Part shown: piece after piece, positions 1 to 9,323 of the stretch | Numbering within the stretch: the stretch's first letter is position 1 | Layout of the letters: each line of letters begins with the position of its first letter | Source of the DNA: Terrimonas ginsenosidimutans | GTDB lineage: Bacteria; Bacteroidota; Bacteroidia; Chitinophagales; Chitinophagaceae | Direction: 5' to 3' | DNA: 64,000 nt | NCBI RefSeq assembly: GCF_022012415.1 | Contig: NZ_JAKLTR010000002.1 | Span: forward strand, 62,001-126,000 | The notes under the pieces: generated by a model | Databases searched by the model: none | Told to the model about the DNA's origin: nothing | Seen by the model: the letters and a program-made list of their open reading frames with translations, nothing else | Made by a program: the position numbers and the translations under genes

Positions 1-1596
1 ATCGCGGAAACAGTGGTGCTGACCGACTCGGTCGTATTTGAAGCATTCGTGGTGAACCGTTACATCGGTGCAAGATTACAGGATAAAGAAGGTGATGGTA
101 CCGATCCCGGTTTTGGACGTGCTTTTGAATACAGCATGTGGAGCTCTATCACCGATGAGTCTATTTATAATAATGATGATAATACCTGGACGATCCAGCG
201 GGGTTTGCTCGCTCCGGAGAATCTTGGCATGGCCGGTACGATCTGGCCCCGCAGTTACCGCAGTATCCGCGAATGTAATTTCGCGCTGAATGGTATCGAT
301 GGCCTGACGATGAGTGCGGAGCGTAAGAACAGGCTGCGTGCGGAACTTCGTTTTATCCGTGCTTTCCGTTACCAGGATCTGATCCGTAACTACGGAGGGG
401 TGGTGCTGATGGGCGATAAGGTGTATTCTCTGGCAGATAATCTCCAGGATGAAGCCCTGTTCAAACGTGCTACGTTGAAAGAAAGTATGGATTATGTGCT
501 GGCTGAGCTGGATGCCGCTGCTGCGGGATTACCGGTAGATAATGGCGGCAGCTACCCATTGGGTCGTGCTACACGTGGCGCAGCACTCGCATTGAAATCA
601 AGACTGCAATTGTACGCAGCAAGCCCGTTATATGCAACCGGCACATGGGAAGCGGCAGCGACCGCTGCGCAGGCGGTAATGTCACTGAATAAATATAGCA
701 TCGCGCAGGACGGATACGCTAAGCTGTTCCAGTCAACATCCAATACAGAAGTTATTTTCGCAAGATTGTATACAAGAAATGCAGGACACGTACACCTCGA
801 GATCGCTAATGGTCCAAACAGCTACGGTGGCTGGGGTGGTAACCTTCCGTTGCAGAACCTGGTGGACGATTACAGGATGAATAATGGCAAGACGATCACT
901 GACGGTACATCAGGGTTTGATCCCGCTAATCCATACCTGAATCGTGATCCCCGGTTTTATGCCACTGTTTCATATAATGGTTCGACGTATCGTGGTGCGA
1001 CCATCGAGACGTTCATCCCCGGTGGTAAAGACAGTAAAGATGGTCCGGATAACTGGAACACATCAAAGACCGGTTATTACCTCAAGAAATTCATGAACGA
1101 TGCTTACCCATTGCAGAATCCATGGGGTAATGCGGGCTTTCAACCCTGGAACTATTTCCGCTATGCAGAAGTTTTGCTGAACTTCGCGGAAGCTGCGAAT
1201 GAAGCGTATGGTCCGGATGTGGTTCCCGCTGGTTCTACATTGAGTGCGCGTCTTGCCCTGAACCTCGTTAGAGCAAGAGCTGGTGTGAATATGCCCGCCG
1301 TTGCTGCTGGTTTATCGAAAGATGCGTTCAGAGAGATCGTTTGGTATGAAAGAAGAGTTGAACTGGCTTTTGAAGAACATCGTTTCTATGATGTCAGAAG
1401 ATGGAAGATCGCTGACGTAACGGAAAACAGACCTGCCAATGGGGTCACGATCACCAAAACGGGAAATACGTTTACGTATGCAACCAAGGTAGCGCTGGAT
1501 GGCCGCAGGTTTGAAGCCAAACATTATTGGCTGCCGATCCCGAGGGCGGAGATCCAGGCTTCTGGTAATCGTTTACAACAGAACACTGGTTATTAG
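1..1596 (+). CDS. SusD/RagB family outer-membrane glycan-binding lipoprotein (5' end outside window)
   Basis: SusD-like proteins are surface lipoproteins that bind glycans and cap a partner SusC TonB-dependent channel. The reading frame is open to base 1, so the lipoprotein signal and roughly the first 30 to 50 residues lie outside the window; a GTG at 13 is in frame but is not a credible start. At least 531 residues are visible. Family marks: an N-terminal TPR-like helical region including RAELRFIRAFRYQDLIRNYGG, the late RYAEVLLNFAEAANEA helix, ERRVELAFEEHRFYDVRRWK, and the ending HYWLPIPRAEIQASGNRLQQN..Y that is typical of SusD C-termini. The partner SusC should lie just upstream. The GH30, GH2 and GH35 genes follow on the same strand, so it probably serves the same glycan. 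Confidence 0.93.
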   Translation: MAETVVLTDSVVFEAFVVNRYIGARLQDKEGDGTDPGFGRAFEYSMWSSITDESIYNNDDNTWTIQRGLLAPENLGMAGTIWPRSYRSIRECNFALNGIDGLTMSAERKNRLRAELRFIRAFRYQDLIRNYGGVVLMGDKVYSLADNLQDEALFKRATLKESMDYVLAELDAAAAGLPVDNGGSYPLGRATRGAALALKSRLQLYAASPLYATGTWEAAATAAQAVMSLNKYSIAQDGYAKLFQSTSNTEVIFARLYTRNAGHVHLEIANGPNSYGGWGGNLPLQNLVDDYRMNNGKTITDGTSGFDPANPYLNRDPRFYATVSYNGSTYRGATIETFIPGGKDSKDGPDNWNTSKTGYYLKKFMNDAYPLQNPWGNAGFQPWNYFRYAEVLLNFAEAANEAYGPDVVPAGSTLSARLALNLVRARAGVNMPAVAAGLSKDAFREIVWYERRVELAFEEHRFYDVRRWKIADVTENRPANGVTITKTGNTFTYATKVALDGRRFEAKHYWLPIPRAEIQASGNRLQQNTGY

Positions 1597-1602
1597 GGTC
1601 TG

Positions 1603-1711
1603 GCGTAGTGTTCCCGCAGATTGATGCGCAGATCCGCAAATACCTTTCTGTAAAGAGTAAATTACTCTGCGTATCTGCGCTTTATCAGCGAAATCCGCGG
1701 GAACCCTACGC
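1603..1711. repeat. Intergenic inverted repeat, GGCGTAG/TTCCCGC family, copy 1
   Basis: The left arm reads GGCGTAGTGTTCCCGCAGAT and the right arm is its near reverse complement, ending ATCCGCGGGAACCCTACGC; inner CGCAGATCCGC and TATCTGCGC segments extend the pairing. It starts 7 bases after the SusD stop codon. The same words recur at 18944-19051 and 44015-44058. As RNA it would fold into a long bulged hairpin, probably a terminator or 3'-end stabiliser. Confidence 0.8.
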
Positions 1712-1734
1712 AATTCATATATAGGAGTTATTAA

Positions 1735-1782
1735 ATGATGATGGTAAATAAATTATTCAGGACGGTTCGTAAAACCCGGTAG
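1735..1782 (+). other. Possible 15-codon upstream ORF before the GH30 gene
   Basis: Three consecutive ATG codons begin at 1735, eight bases after AGGAG at 1723-1727, the best ribosome-binding-like sequence in this gap. They open a frame encoding MMMVNKLFRTVRKTR and a TAG at 1780, eight bases before the GH30 ATG at 1791. Translation would deliver ribosomes next to the GH30 start. It could equally be chance, since the peptide resembles nothing I know. Confidence 0.25.
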
Positions 1783-1790
1783 GTTTGATT

Positions 1791-3323
1791 ATGTTCAGAT
1801 CAATTCGTTTCGCTCTTACGTGCTTCTCTATTCCGTGTTTATTGCAGGCGGTACATGCACAGTCAAAAGATGTAAATATTGCGATCGACACCCGCCGGGT
1901 TTTTCAAACCATCGATAACTTTGGCGCTTCAGATGCCTGGGCCTGCCAGTTTGTTGGCAACTGGCCACAGGTAAAAAAAGACAGCATTGCCGATTGGTTA
2001 TTCAGTCTTGAAACGAAAGCTGACGGCTCTCCTAAAGGAATTGGTCTTTCTCTCTGGCGGTTTAATCTCGGTGGCGGAAGCACGCAACAAGGCAATGAAA
2101 GCGGGATCCGCGATGAATGGCGCCGTGCTGAATCTCTGCTGGATGCAAATGGCAAAATAGACGCTTCTTTGCAGGCCGGGCAGCAATGGTTCTTACAAGC
2201 TGCCAAAAAAAGAAAAGTACCGGAGTTCCTTGTGTTCCTTAACAGTCCGCCTGTACAATTCACCAAAAACAAAAAAGCATTTTCATCAAAAGCCGGTGAG
2301 GATAACCTGGATCCATCGGCTTTTGATAAAGCTGCTGATTATATTGTTCAATCTGTGAAGCAACTGGAAAAACGGAACGGCATCCGTATTCCTTATATCA
2401 GCCCGGTCAATGAACCTCAATGGGATTGGAGTGATGGTGGCCAGGAAGGAAATCCTGCCAGTAATCAAACGGTTGCCGGATTTGCACGAAGCCTGGATGC
2501 CGCTATTACCAAGCAGAGAGCATCCTCAAAAATATTACTCACAGAATCGGGTCATATCAAATATCTTTTAAAAGAAGATGATAAACCGGGAAGAGGAAAG
2601 CAATTGCAGGATCTGTTCACTCCCGGCGGGCGGCATTATGTCGGCGATCTGAAAAACCTGTATCCTGCTGTGGCTGCTCATAGCTATTTCAGTACATCCC
2701 CGTTTGATGCAGGTATTAAGCTTAGAAAGGAACTGGCCGATGCGGTAGCAGGTATCAAGGGATTGTCTTACTGGCAGTCTGAATATTGCATTCTGGGTGA
2801 TAATGATGGTGAGATCAAAGGAAATAAGCGTGACACAGGTATCAATGCAGGTCTCTATGTAGCCAAAGTCATGTACCAGGATCTTGTTGCCGGAAATGCA
2901 ACAGCCTGGCAATGGTGGATCGCCGTTTCTGCCTATGATTATAAAGATGGATTGGTTTACGTGGAGAAAAATAAAACGAATGGATGGTATACAGACAGCA
3001 AGATCATGTGGGTGATGGGGAATTACAGCCGGTTCGTTCGCCCCGGTATGAAACGTGTCGATGCTTTGTCTGCCGATCCCGCTTGTCTCGTTGCGGCATT
3101 CATGGAAGGGAAAAATAAGAAACTGGTAGTGGTGCTGACCAATACAGGTGAAACCTCACTGAACATCAACCTTGATGCGTTAAGCGGCAATGGATCTAAT
3201 GGAAAAAGTTTCCGTAAGCGTAGTGCTTATATCACCAGCCATTCAAAAAAATTACAGTATCAATCAGCGGGAGCCAGCATTGCTTTGGAGCCTCGGAGTG
3301 TTACTACGATCGTATTGGAATAA
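1791..3323 (+). CDS. Secreted glycoside hydrolase family 30 protein (endo-beta-1,6-galactanase/glucanase-like)
   Basis: Retaining glycosidase of 510 residues with an export signal ending near AVHAQS, so it acts in the periplasm or at the surface. The ATG at 1791 is preferred to an in-frame TTG at 1785. Clan GH-A catalytic residues are visible: the acid/base Glu in ISPVNEPQWDW (about residue 208) and the nucleophile Glu in SYWQSEYCILG (about residue 331). The (beta/alpha)8 barrel is followed by a C-terminal beta-sandwich that ends in EPRSVTTIVLE, as usual for GH30. The FGASDAWACQFVGNWP beginning and the NLGGGS region resemble the branch that contains endo-beta-1,6-galactanases. With GH2 and GH35 galactosidases downstream, a galactan substrate is likely but inferred. 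Confidence 0.85.
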   Translation: MFRSIRFALTCFSIPCLLQAVHAQSKDVNIAIDTRRVFQTIDNFGASDAWACQFVGNWPQVKKDSIADWLFSLETKADGSPKGIGLSLWRFNLGGGSTQQGNESGIRDEWRRAESLLDANGKIDASLQAGQQWFLQAAKKRKVPEFLVFLNSPPVQFTKNKKAFSSKAGEDNLDPSAFDKAADYIVQSVKQLEKRNGIRIPYISPVNEPQWDWSDGGQEGNPASNQTVAGFARSLDAAITKQRASSKILLTESGHIKYLLKEDDKPGRGKQLQDLFTPGGRHYVGDLKNLYPAVAAHSYFSTSPFDAGIKLRKELADAVAGIKGLSYWQSEYCILGDNDGEIKGNKRDTGINAGLYVAKVMYQDLVAGNATAWQWWIAVSAYDYKDGLVYVEKNKTNGWYTDSKIMWVMGNYSRFVRPGMKRVDALSADPACLVAAFMEGKNKKLVVVLTNTGETSLNINLDALSGNGSNGKSFRKRSAYITSHSKKLQYQSAGASIALEPRSVTTIVLE

Positions 3324-3345
3324 TCAACAAAAAAATATTGAACCT

Positions 3346-5778
3346 ATGCGAATAGGAAAAAGATTACTGGCATGCCTGCTGTTGTGTTCGCAATTACAAG
3401 CAATAGCGCAATCAACGAGGCAGGAACTGCTATTTAATGCAAACTGGAAATTCAATGCCGGTGACGCACCGGGGGCAGATCAGCTTGCTTATAATGATGC
3501 AGGCTGGAGAAAAATTGATCTTCCGCACGACTGGAGTATTGAAATGCCATTCAGCAATCAGTGGGCCAGCGCCACAGGTTATTTGCCGGGAGGAATTGGA
3601 TGGTATAGAAATAAATTCAACGCGCCTTCTGCGTGGAGGAACAAGAAAGTTTCCATTCATTTTGACGGAGTGTATAATAACAGTGAAGTCTGGATCAATG
3701 GTCATTACCTGGGAAAACGCCCAAATGGGTTTGTCTCGTTTAATTATGATCTAACTCCTTACCTGAAACTGAATGCAGAAAATATCATCGCCGTGAAGGC
3801 GGATCATACAAAATTTGCTGATTCGCGTTGGTATACCGGTTCGGGTATTTATCGGGATGTTCATCTCCAGATCCTTAACCCGGCTCATATCAGCCAGTGG
3901 GGTGTTTTCTTTTCAACTCCTTTAGTTAGTGAGAAGCGTGCTACCGCCTCAATAAAAGTATCCGTTGAAAAGGGTAGTGCAAAAAAGATCGATATCCAGG
4001 CGATCTTACGCGATACTTCCGGCAGAGATGTTGCCGCGAGATCGGTCAGTTTCAATTCGCCGGTTGATTCAGTGCTGACCACAGCTCTATCAATGGATGT
4101 AATAAACCCAAAGCTTTGGTCAGTAGATAATCCCTATCTGTACTCATTGCGGGTGAGAGTGCTGGCCGATGGCAAGCTGTCGGATGAATGGACGGATGAG
4201 GTTGGGATCCGTTCATTTGGTTTTGATGCGGCAAAAGGATTTTCATTGAACGGCGTACCGATGAAACTCAAAGGTGTTTGTGTGCATGATGATGCGGGCG
4301 TATTAGGTGTGGCTGTACCGGAAGAAGTGTGGGTGCGAAGGCTCGCTTTGCTGAAAGAAGGCGGATGTAACTCCATCCGTATGGCGCACAACCCGCATGC
4401 AGAATATCTCTATCGTCTGTGTGATCAGATGGGTTTTTTGGTGATGGATGAAGCATTTGACGAATGGGAGCAGGGTAAGAATAAATGGATCAGCGGCTGG
4501 AATAAAGGAACGCCCGGTAAGGATGGTTATCATGAATATTTCTCCGACTGGTCGGTTAAAGATATAGAAGCAATGGTACTGCGCAATCAGAACCGTCCTT
4601 CGATCATTATGTGGAGCATCGGAAACGAGATCGACTATCCGAATGATCCTTATACACATGAAGTGCTGAGCAGCGGACGCAATCCGCAGATCTATGGAAA
4701 GGGATTTCTGCCTGACCATCCTCCTGCGGCACGTTTGGGTGAGCTGTCTGCGGGACTGGTCCGGGCGGTCAAAGATCTTGACACAACAAGGCCTGTCACG
4801 GCGGCGCTTGCCGGAGTAGTGATGTCCAATACCACCAGCTATCCCGGTAACCTTGATATCGTTGGCTATAATTATCAGGAATACCGGTATGATTCTGATC
4901 ACCTCGTCTATCCCAAACGTATCATCTACGGAAGTGAAAATGGGATGCAACACAGCGCCTGGATGGATGTAGCGAAGAATGATTTTATTTCAGCACAGTA
5001 TCTCTGGACAGGGATCGATTATATGGGAGAAGCCGGTCAGTGGCCAACGCGCAGCAATGGTGCGGGCTTGCTCACCCTTGGTGGTTTTCCCAAGCCTGAA
5101 TATTTTTTTCGTCAGAGTTTATGGAGTGATAACCCGGTATTGTACGTCGGCACTTCTAATATCAACAGGCGCGAAGACAATGGCAACTGGACGCAGAAGC
5201 GTGCCGAGCTGAACTGGAACCGGAAAGAAGGCGATTCTGTCAGCATAAGATGTTTCTCCAATTGTGATGAAGTGGAGATACTGGTGAATGATCGTTCGAT
5301 CGGCAAACAATCAAAAGCGGACTCAAGGAATGGGATCTTTAACTGGAATACAGTATACACATCAGGAAAGGCGGAAGCCAGGGCATACAAGAATGGAAAG
5401 CTTGTTGCCAGCAAAGTGTTGTATACTACCGGTGCGGCCGCGAAAATTAAGACGTCGGTGTATTCCCATCCGCTGATCAAAGACCCGAATGCGGTGGTGC
5501 AGATGAGTGTGACTATTGCAGATGATAAAGGGTACGAGCTGTATCGGCCGGGAAATGTAATTACAGTCAGTGTGGAGGGCGGAGCAAAGTTGTTGGGTAT
5601 TGAAAACAGCAATCTTGCAGATACATCCGCTTATCAGGCTTCCTCCAAGCCGGTGATGAACGGTCCTGTGATGGTGTATGTAAAGCCAGCTGGCAATAGA
5701 ACGTCTTTTAAAATAATTATTACGTCTCCGGGATTACCGCCTGTTGTTCAGGAGTTCAATCCCGGAAAAAAGCGATAG
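3346..5778 (+). CDS. Glycoside hydrolase family 2 beta-galactosidase-like enzyme
   Basis: Exported exo-glycosidase of 810 residues; the frame extends upstream over the GH30 end, but the ATG at 3346 begins a clean signal peptide (MRIGKRLLACLLLC, cleavage near AIAQS). Domain order: N-terminal jelly-roll sugar-binding domain (about 25-180, with DLPHDWSIE), immunoglobulin-like domain (about 185-290), TIM barrel (about 300-590), a DUF4982-type domain (about 635-705) and a GH2 C-terminal domain to the end. The acid/base Glu is in MWSIGNEIDYPNDP (about residue 428) and the probable nucleophile in IIYGSENGMQ (about residue 531). The gap to GH30 is 22 bases, so they are probably co-transcribed. Beta-galactosidase is the usual activity of this architecture; beta-glucuronidase and other activities remain possible. 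Confidence 0.88.
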   Translation: MRIGKRLLACLLLCSQLQAIAQSTRQELLFNANWKFNAGDAPGADQLAYNDAGWRKIDLPHDWSIEMPFSNQWASATGYLPGGIGWYRNKFNAPSAWRNKKVSIHFDGVYNNSEVWINGHYLGKRPNGFVSFNYDLTPYLKLNAENIIAVKADHTKFADSRWYTGSGIYRDVHLQILNPAHISQWGVFFSTPLVSEKRATASIKVSVEKGSAKKIDIQAILRDTSGRDVAARSVSFNSPVDSVLTTALSMDVINPKLWSVDNPYLYSLRVRVLADGKLSDEWTDEVGIRSFGFDAAKGFSLNGVPMKLKGVCVHDDAGVLGVAVPEEVWVRRLALLKEGGCNSIRMAHNPHAEYLYRLCDQMGFLVMDEAFDEWEQGKNKWISGWNKGTPGKDGYHEYFSDWSVKDIEAMVLRNQNRPSIIMWSIGNEIDYPNDPYTHEVLSSGRNPQIYGKGFLPDHPPAARLGELSAGLVRAVKDLDTTRPVTAALAGVVMSNTTSYPGNLDIVGYNYQEYRYDSDHLVYPKRIIYGSENGMQHSAWMDVAKNDFISAQYLWTGIDYMGEAGQWPTRSNGAGLLTLGGFPKPEYFFRQSLWSDNPVLYVGTSNINRREDNGNWTQKRAELNWNRKEGDSVSIRCFSNCDEVEILVNDRSIGKQSKADSRNGIFNWNTVYTSGKAEARAYKNGKLVASKVLYTTGAAAKIKTSVYSHPLIKDPNAVVQMSVTIADDKGYELYRPGNVITVSVEGGAKLLGIENSNLADTSAYQASSKPVMNGPVMVYVKPAGNRTSFKIIITSPGLPPVVQEFNPGKKR

Positions 5779-5829
5779 CTAATTATAAATCCGTATGCTG
5801 ATCAGTGTACAAACCAAACGAAGTTAAGT

Positions 5830-7674
5830 ATGAGTAACCGGTCTTTTATTTTTTGCCTGTTGGTGTCTGTGAGCCTTCTGCTCGGTTGTTCGCAGGAAAA
5901 ACACAGTTTCTCCTATGATAATGAACATTTCTTATTAGATGGAAAACCGTTCCAGATGATCTCGGGCGAGATCCATTATCCCCGCGTGCCGCGCGAAGCC
6001 TGGCGTCAAAGAATGCAAATGGCAAAAGCAATGGGCCTGAATACGATTGGTACGTATGTGTTCTGGAATTTGCATGAGCCCGAGAAAGATGTATTCGATT
6101 TTTCAGGGAATAACGATATCGCAGAGTTTGTAAAGATCGCGAAGGAAGAAGGCCTTTGGGTAGTGCTGCGTCCAAGCCCGTATGTGTGTGCGGAATGGGA
6201 ATATGGCGGGTATCCCTACTGGTTGCAGAATGAAAAAGGATTAGTGGTGAGAAGCACCGAAGAAAAATACATGCAGGAGTATACCAAATATATCAATGAA
6301 GTGGGTAAGCAACTGGCTCCTTTGCTTGTGACGAATGGAGGCAATATCCTGATGGTGCAGCTGGAAAATGAATACGGCGCCTATGGTTCAGACAGGAAGT
6401 ATCTTGAGAAGAACCAGCAACTGTTTAAAGATGCCGGCTTCGATTGCTATCTCTATACCTGCGATGCAGCGAAGTTTTTAGGTGAAGGATATCTCCCGGG
6501 GATGCTGACCGCTGTGAATGGGATCGATAAACCGGAAGAAGTGAAGTCACTGGTGAATAAATATCATAACGGAAAAGGGCCTTATTATGTAGCAGAATGG
6601 TATCCGGCATGGTTTGACTGGTGGGGCGTGAAGCATCATACGGTTGCGCCGGAAGGATACGCGGCCAATCTTGATACAGCTCTCGCTGCCGGGATCTCCA
6701 TCAATATGTATATGTTCCATGGTGGTACTACACGTGATTTTATGAACGGAGCAAACTATTATGATACCGGTTACTATGAACCGCAGATCAGCAGCTATGA
6801 TTATGATGCACCTTTGGATGAAGCCGGTAATGCGACAAGAAAGTTTCAGCTGTTCCGCGAAGCGATCCTGAAAAACCTTCCTGCCGGAACAAAGCTGCCA
6901 GAAATTCCTGCCGCCAAACCAGCAATGGTTCTTCCGGAGATCAGGTTTGAAACATCGGTAGATCTTCTGCAAGCATTGCCTTCGCCGAAACCTTCAGAAA
7001 CGCCGATGACATTTGAAGCGTTGAACCAGGCTTATGGTTTTGTACTATACCGCACAAAGCAACAGGGCGGGCGCAAAGGTCTTTTGAAAATAAAAGAACT
7101 TCGTGACTTTGGCGTTGTGATGGTGAATGGAAAGAAAGTGGGAGTGCTGGACCGGAGGTTTAAAGAAGATAGTTTGCAGGTAGATCTTCCTGCAGGAACT
7201 GTAATCATTGATATCCTCGTGGAGAATATGGGGCGGATCAACTATGGTCCGAACCTTTTGAAGAACAATAAAGGCATTACAGAGAAAGTGACCTTCAATG
7301 ATGAAGAATGGAAGGGTTGGGAGAATTATCCATTACCATTCAAAAATATCAGTGATGTCAAGTGGCCGTCAGCTTCTGCTGTTACCGGAAATCCATCGCT
7401 GAAGAAGGCTTCTTTCAATCTCACTGAAACTGCCGATACCTATCTTGATCTGCGGAACTGGGGGAAAGGTAGTGTGTGGGTGAATGGGCATAACCTTGGA
7501 AGATATTGGGGCATAGGCCCTCAGCAGACAATATATCTCCCGGCTGAATGGTTGAAGAAGGGGCAGAATGAGATAGTTGTTCTTGAGTTATTGAAGCCGG
7601 AACAATCAACGCTGAGTGGTTTGGATAAACCGATACTCGATGACCTTCGGGAAACGAGGGGTGCCGGAAAGTAA
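5830..7674 (+). CDS. Glycoside hydrolase family 35 beta-galactosidase, lipoprotein
   Basis: A 614-residue exo-beta-galactosidase carrying a lipobox (SLLLGC, Cys20), so it is anchored to a membrane. The GH35 barrel covers about residues 30-345: IHYPRVPREAWRQRM near the start, the QLENEYGAYG motif that carries the acid/base (about 177-186), and the nucleophile Glu in YYVAEWYPAWFDWW (about residue 256). C-terminal beta-rich domains end in the family-typical GKGSVWVNGHNLGRYWGIGP and LPAEWLKKGQNEIVVLE. It lies 51 bases after GH2 on the same strand. GH35 enzymes remove terminal beta-galactose from galactans and glycoproteins; together with GH30 and GH2 this fits stepwise removal of galactan side chains (inference). 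Confidence 0.93.
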   Translation: MSNRSFIFCLLVSVSLLLGCSQEKHSFSYDNEHFLLDGKPFQMISGEIHYPRVPREAWRQRMQMAKAMGLNTIGTYVFWNLHEPEKDVFDFSGNNDIAEFVKIAKEEGLWVVLRPSPYVCAEWEYGGYPYWLQNEKGLVVRSTEEKYMQEYTKYINEVGKQLAPLLVTNGGNILMVQLENEYGAYGSDRKYLEKNQQLFKDAGFDCYLYTCDAAKFLGEGYLPGMLTAVNGIDKPEEVKSLVNKYHNGKGPYYVAEWYPAWFDWWGVKHHTVAPEGYAANLDTALAAGISINMYMFHGGTTRDFMNGANYYDTGYYEPQISSYDYDAPLDEAGNATRKFQLFREAILKNLPAGTKLPEIPAAKPAMVLPEIRFETSVDLLQALPSPKPSETPMTFEALNQAYGFVLYRTKQQGGRKGLLKIKELRDFGVVMVNGKKVGVLDRRFKEDSLQVDLPAGTVIIDILVENMGRINYGPNLLKNNKGITEKVTFNDEEWKGWENYPLPFKNISDVKWPSASAVTGNPSLKKASFNLTETADTYLDLRNWGKGSVWVNGHNLGRYWGIGPQQTIYLPAEWLKKGQNEIVVLELLKPEQSTLSGLDKPILDDLRETRGAGK

Positions 7675-7712
7675 GTTTCTTCGGATAGTGCTGATGTTTG
7701 ACTGTCGTCGAA

Positions 7713-7837
7713 GTATCGCAGAGAGCGCAAAGTAAACGCAGAGAGCGCAAAGTAAATGCAGAGAGCGCAAAGTAAACGCAGAGATTGCAAGGATTTTCTT
7801 AGCGATCTCTGCGTTTACTTTGCGCTCTCTGCGATAC
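7713..7837. repeat. Intergenic inverted repeat, CGCAGAGAGCGCAAAG family, asymmetric arms
   Basis: A 32-base left arm (7713-7744) is perfectly complementary to 7806-7837. The left side also holds three tandem 20-base units of the type CGCAGAGAGCGCAAAGTAAA and a degenerate fourth, while the right side has only one. The inner unit CGCAGAGATTGCAAGGA also pairs with the start of the right arm, so alternative hairpins are possible. It begins 39 bases after the GH35 stop. The rest of the gap to 8019 is AT-rich and holds only the candidate promoter listed below. Confidence 0.85.
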
Positions 7838-7969
7838 TCCCAGGGCAGTCGATTATTATAACTCCTCCCACCTTAACGAGCACTTCAATGTTCTTTTTTT
7901 CAACCAATCCCCATATTAAGAAAACGTAAAATAAACACCACCTAATTATTAATTCTTCGTACTGACATT

Positions 7970-7996
7970 TTTGGAGTAGTGAAAGAGCCGACTTTG
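7970..7996 (+). promoter_or_regulatory. Candidate Bacteroidota-type promoter for the DUF218 gene
   Basis: TTTG at 7970-7973 is followed after 15 bases by CGACTTTG at 7989-7996, resembling the TTTG / TAnnTTTG elements used by the primary sigma factor of Bacteroidota. The spacing is shorter than usual and the -7 element lacks the initial TA. It lies 24 bases upstream of the ATG at 8020. Confidence 0.3.
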
Positions 7997-8019
7997 CACC
8001 CGCAAAATCTTCACTGCTT

Positions 8020-9306
8020 ATGTCAACATTGAAACTACTAAGTGTATGTTGCTGCATACTTTTAGCACAATGCGCCTTCGCTCAATCCAATCATCCCGAT
8101 CCCCGTTACAAATTACTTGCCGGTAATAACTATGTTCAGTCGAAGAACTATTACCTCCTCACATTATTTCAAACACTTCCCGACGTAAAAAAGATCCTCG
8201 ATGCTGATCCCTTCCTTAGTGCAATGCGGCGCAGCAAAGTTGATTCGATCAATGCAGGTTTAAAGACCTGTGCAAGAGATGGGTTTTGTTACACCCGTTC
8301 ATTGAAGTTCAGTCAGGATGAAATAAAGCAGGTGGCTGCAAAACTGAAGGCCCTTTATCAGCCAGGAAATGCTTTGGGCAAACTGGTAAAAGATCATCTT
8401 ATTCCTTCGGGTACATATATCCTGTTTCAGGATCTTCCTGCTGCTGAAATGCTGGAAAAAGCATGGACGCAGGATGCGGAAGGCATCAACTTCGCCATAG
8501 GCGTATATGCAGAAGGGCAGAAGCCCAACTATCCGAATATTGATTCCATCAGTTTTGATACCCGCGATGCGAAAGACAGGAATCAGTTCAATCCGGGCTA
8601 TGTAAGTCTGCTGTATAATACCAGCTATCTCGTTGCGCAGGAGAATCATAAAAAGCCGGCATTCTTCGAACCGTCTCTTACGGCAGCACTTCGTTTTGTA
8701 GAGATCAATGAGCGGGAGCAGGCTGCTGATTTTGAGCCTATGACTGAGGGAGAGAATAAAGCTGCATTTGAGCGTGTTAAAACGGTCAAATGGGCGAACT
8801 ACAAATATTCCGTGATAATGTTACCCGGTGCCGGTCCGGAAGATCCTGCGGTGCCGCTTAGCGCCGAAGGAATGCTTCGTTGCAGGCTGGCGGCTATGCA
8901 ATATCATGCTGGTGTTGCGCCATACATTGTTCCTTCCGGTGGCAAGGTTCATCCTTTCAAAACAAAATATTGCGAGGCAACGGAGATGAAGATCTACCTG
9001 ATCGAAAAATGCAATGTGCCGGCAAATGCGATCATCATAGAGCCGCATGCGCGTCATACTACAACCAATATGCGCAATACGGTGAGGTTGATGTTCCGCT
9101 ACGGTATTCCAATGGATAAGCCGGGCATCAGTTGCACTACGCGTGGCCAGAGCACAATGATCGAGAAAACACTGATCGCGCGTTGCCTGCGTGAGCTGAA
9201 CGAAGCTCCCTACAAGAACGGTATTCGCTTAAGTGAAACGGAAGTGGAATTCTATCCGCTCCTTGATGCATTGCATATCAATCCCAAAGAACCAATGGAT
9301 CCCTGA
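8020..9306 (+). CDS. Secreted DUF218 (YdcF/SanA-like) domain protein
   Basis: A 428-residue protein with a cleavable signal (ILLAQCAFAQS). Residues from about 262 onward contain the DUF218 signature: VIMLPGAG, then LSAEGMLRCRLAAMQYHAGVAPYIVPSGGKVHP, a conserved EATEMKIYLIE helix, and IIIEPHARHTTTNMRNTVRL. In studied relatives this fold is linked to cell-envelope functions, but no reaction is firmly assigned. The N-terminal half (25-255) is mostly helical and I do not recognise it. It is longer than the usual 200 to 260 residue YdcF/SanA proteins and lacks their transmembrane anchors. It lies 17 bases before the next gene, which probably shares its transcript. Confidence 0.75.
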   Translation: MSTLKLLSVCCCILLAQCAFAQSNHPDPRYKLLAGNNYVQSKNYYLLTLFQTLPDVKKILDADPFLSAMRRSKVDSINAGLKTCARDGFCYTRSLKFSQDEIKQVAAKLKALYQPGNALGKLVKDHLIPSGTYILFQDLPAAEMLEKAWTQDAEGINFAIGVYAEGQKPNYPNIDSISFDTRDAKDRNQFNPGYVSLLYNTSYLVAQENHKKPAFFEPSLTAALRFVEINEREQAADFEPMTEGENKAAFERVKTVKWANYKYSVIMLPGAGPEDPAVPLSAEGMLRCRLAAMQYHAGVAPYIVPSGGKVHPFKTKYCEATEMKIYLIEKCNVPANAIIIEPHARHTTTNMRNTVRLMFRYGIPMDKPGISCTTRGQSTMIEKTLIARCLRELNEAPYKNGIRLSETEVEFYPLLDALHINPKEPMDP

Positions 9307-9323
9307 TCCGAAAATTAACTGTT

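Noticed and set aside
13-60. GTG at base 13 as the start of the first SusD
   Set aside because: The frame is open to base 1 and SusD proteins begin with a lipoprotein signal, which is absent; the true start must be outside the window.
3190-3345. Upstream extension of the GH2 frame over the end of GH30
   Set aside because: The extension overlaps GH30 and has no signal peptide; the ATG at 3346 starts a proper one.
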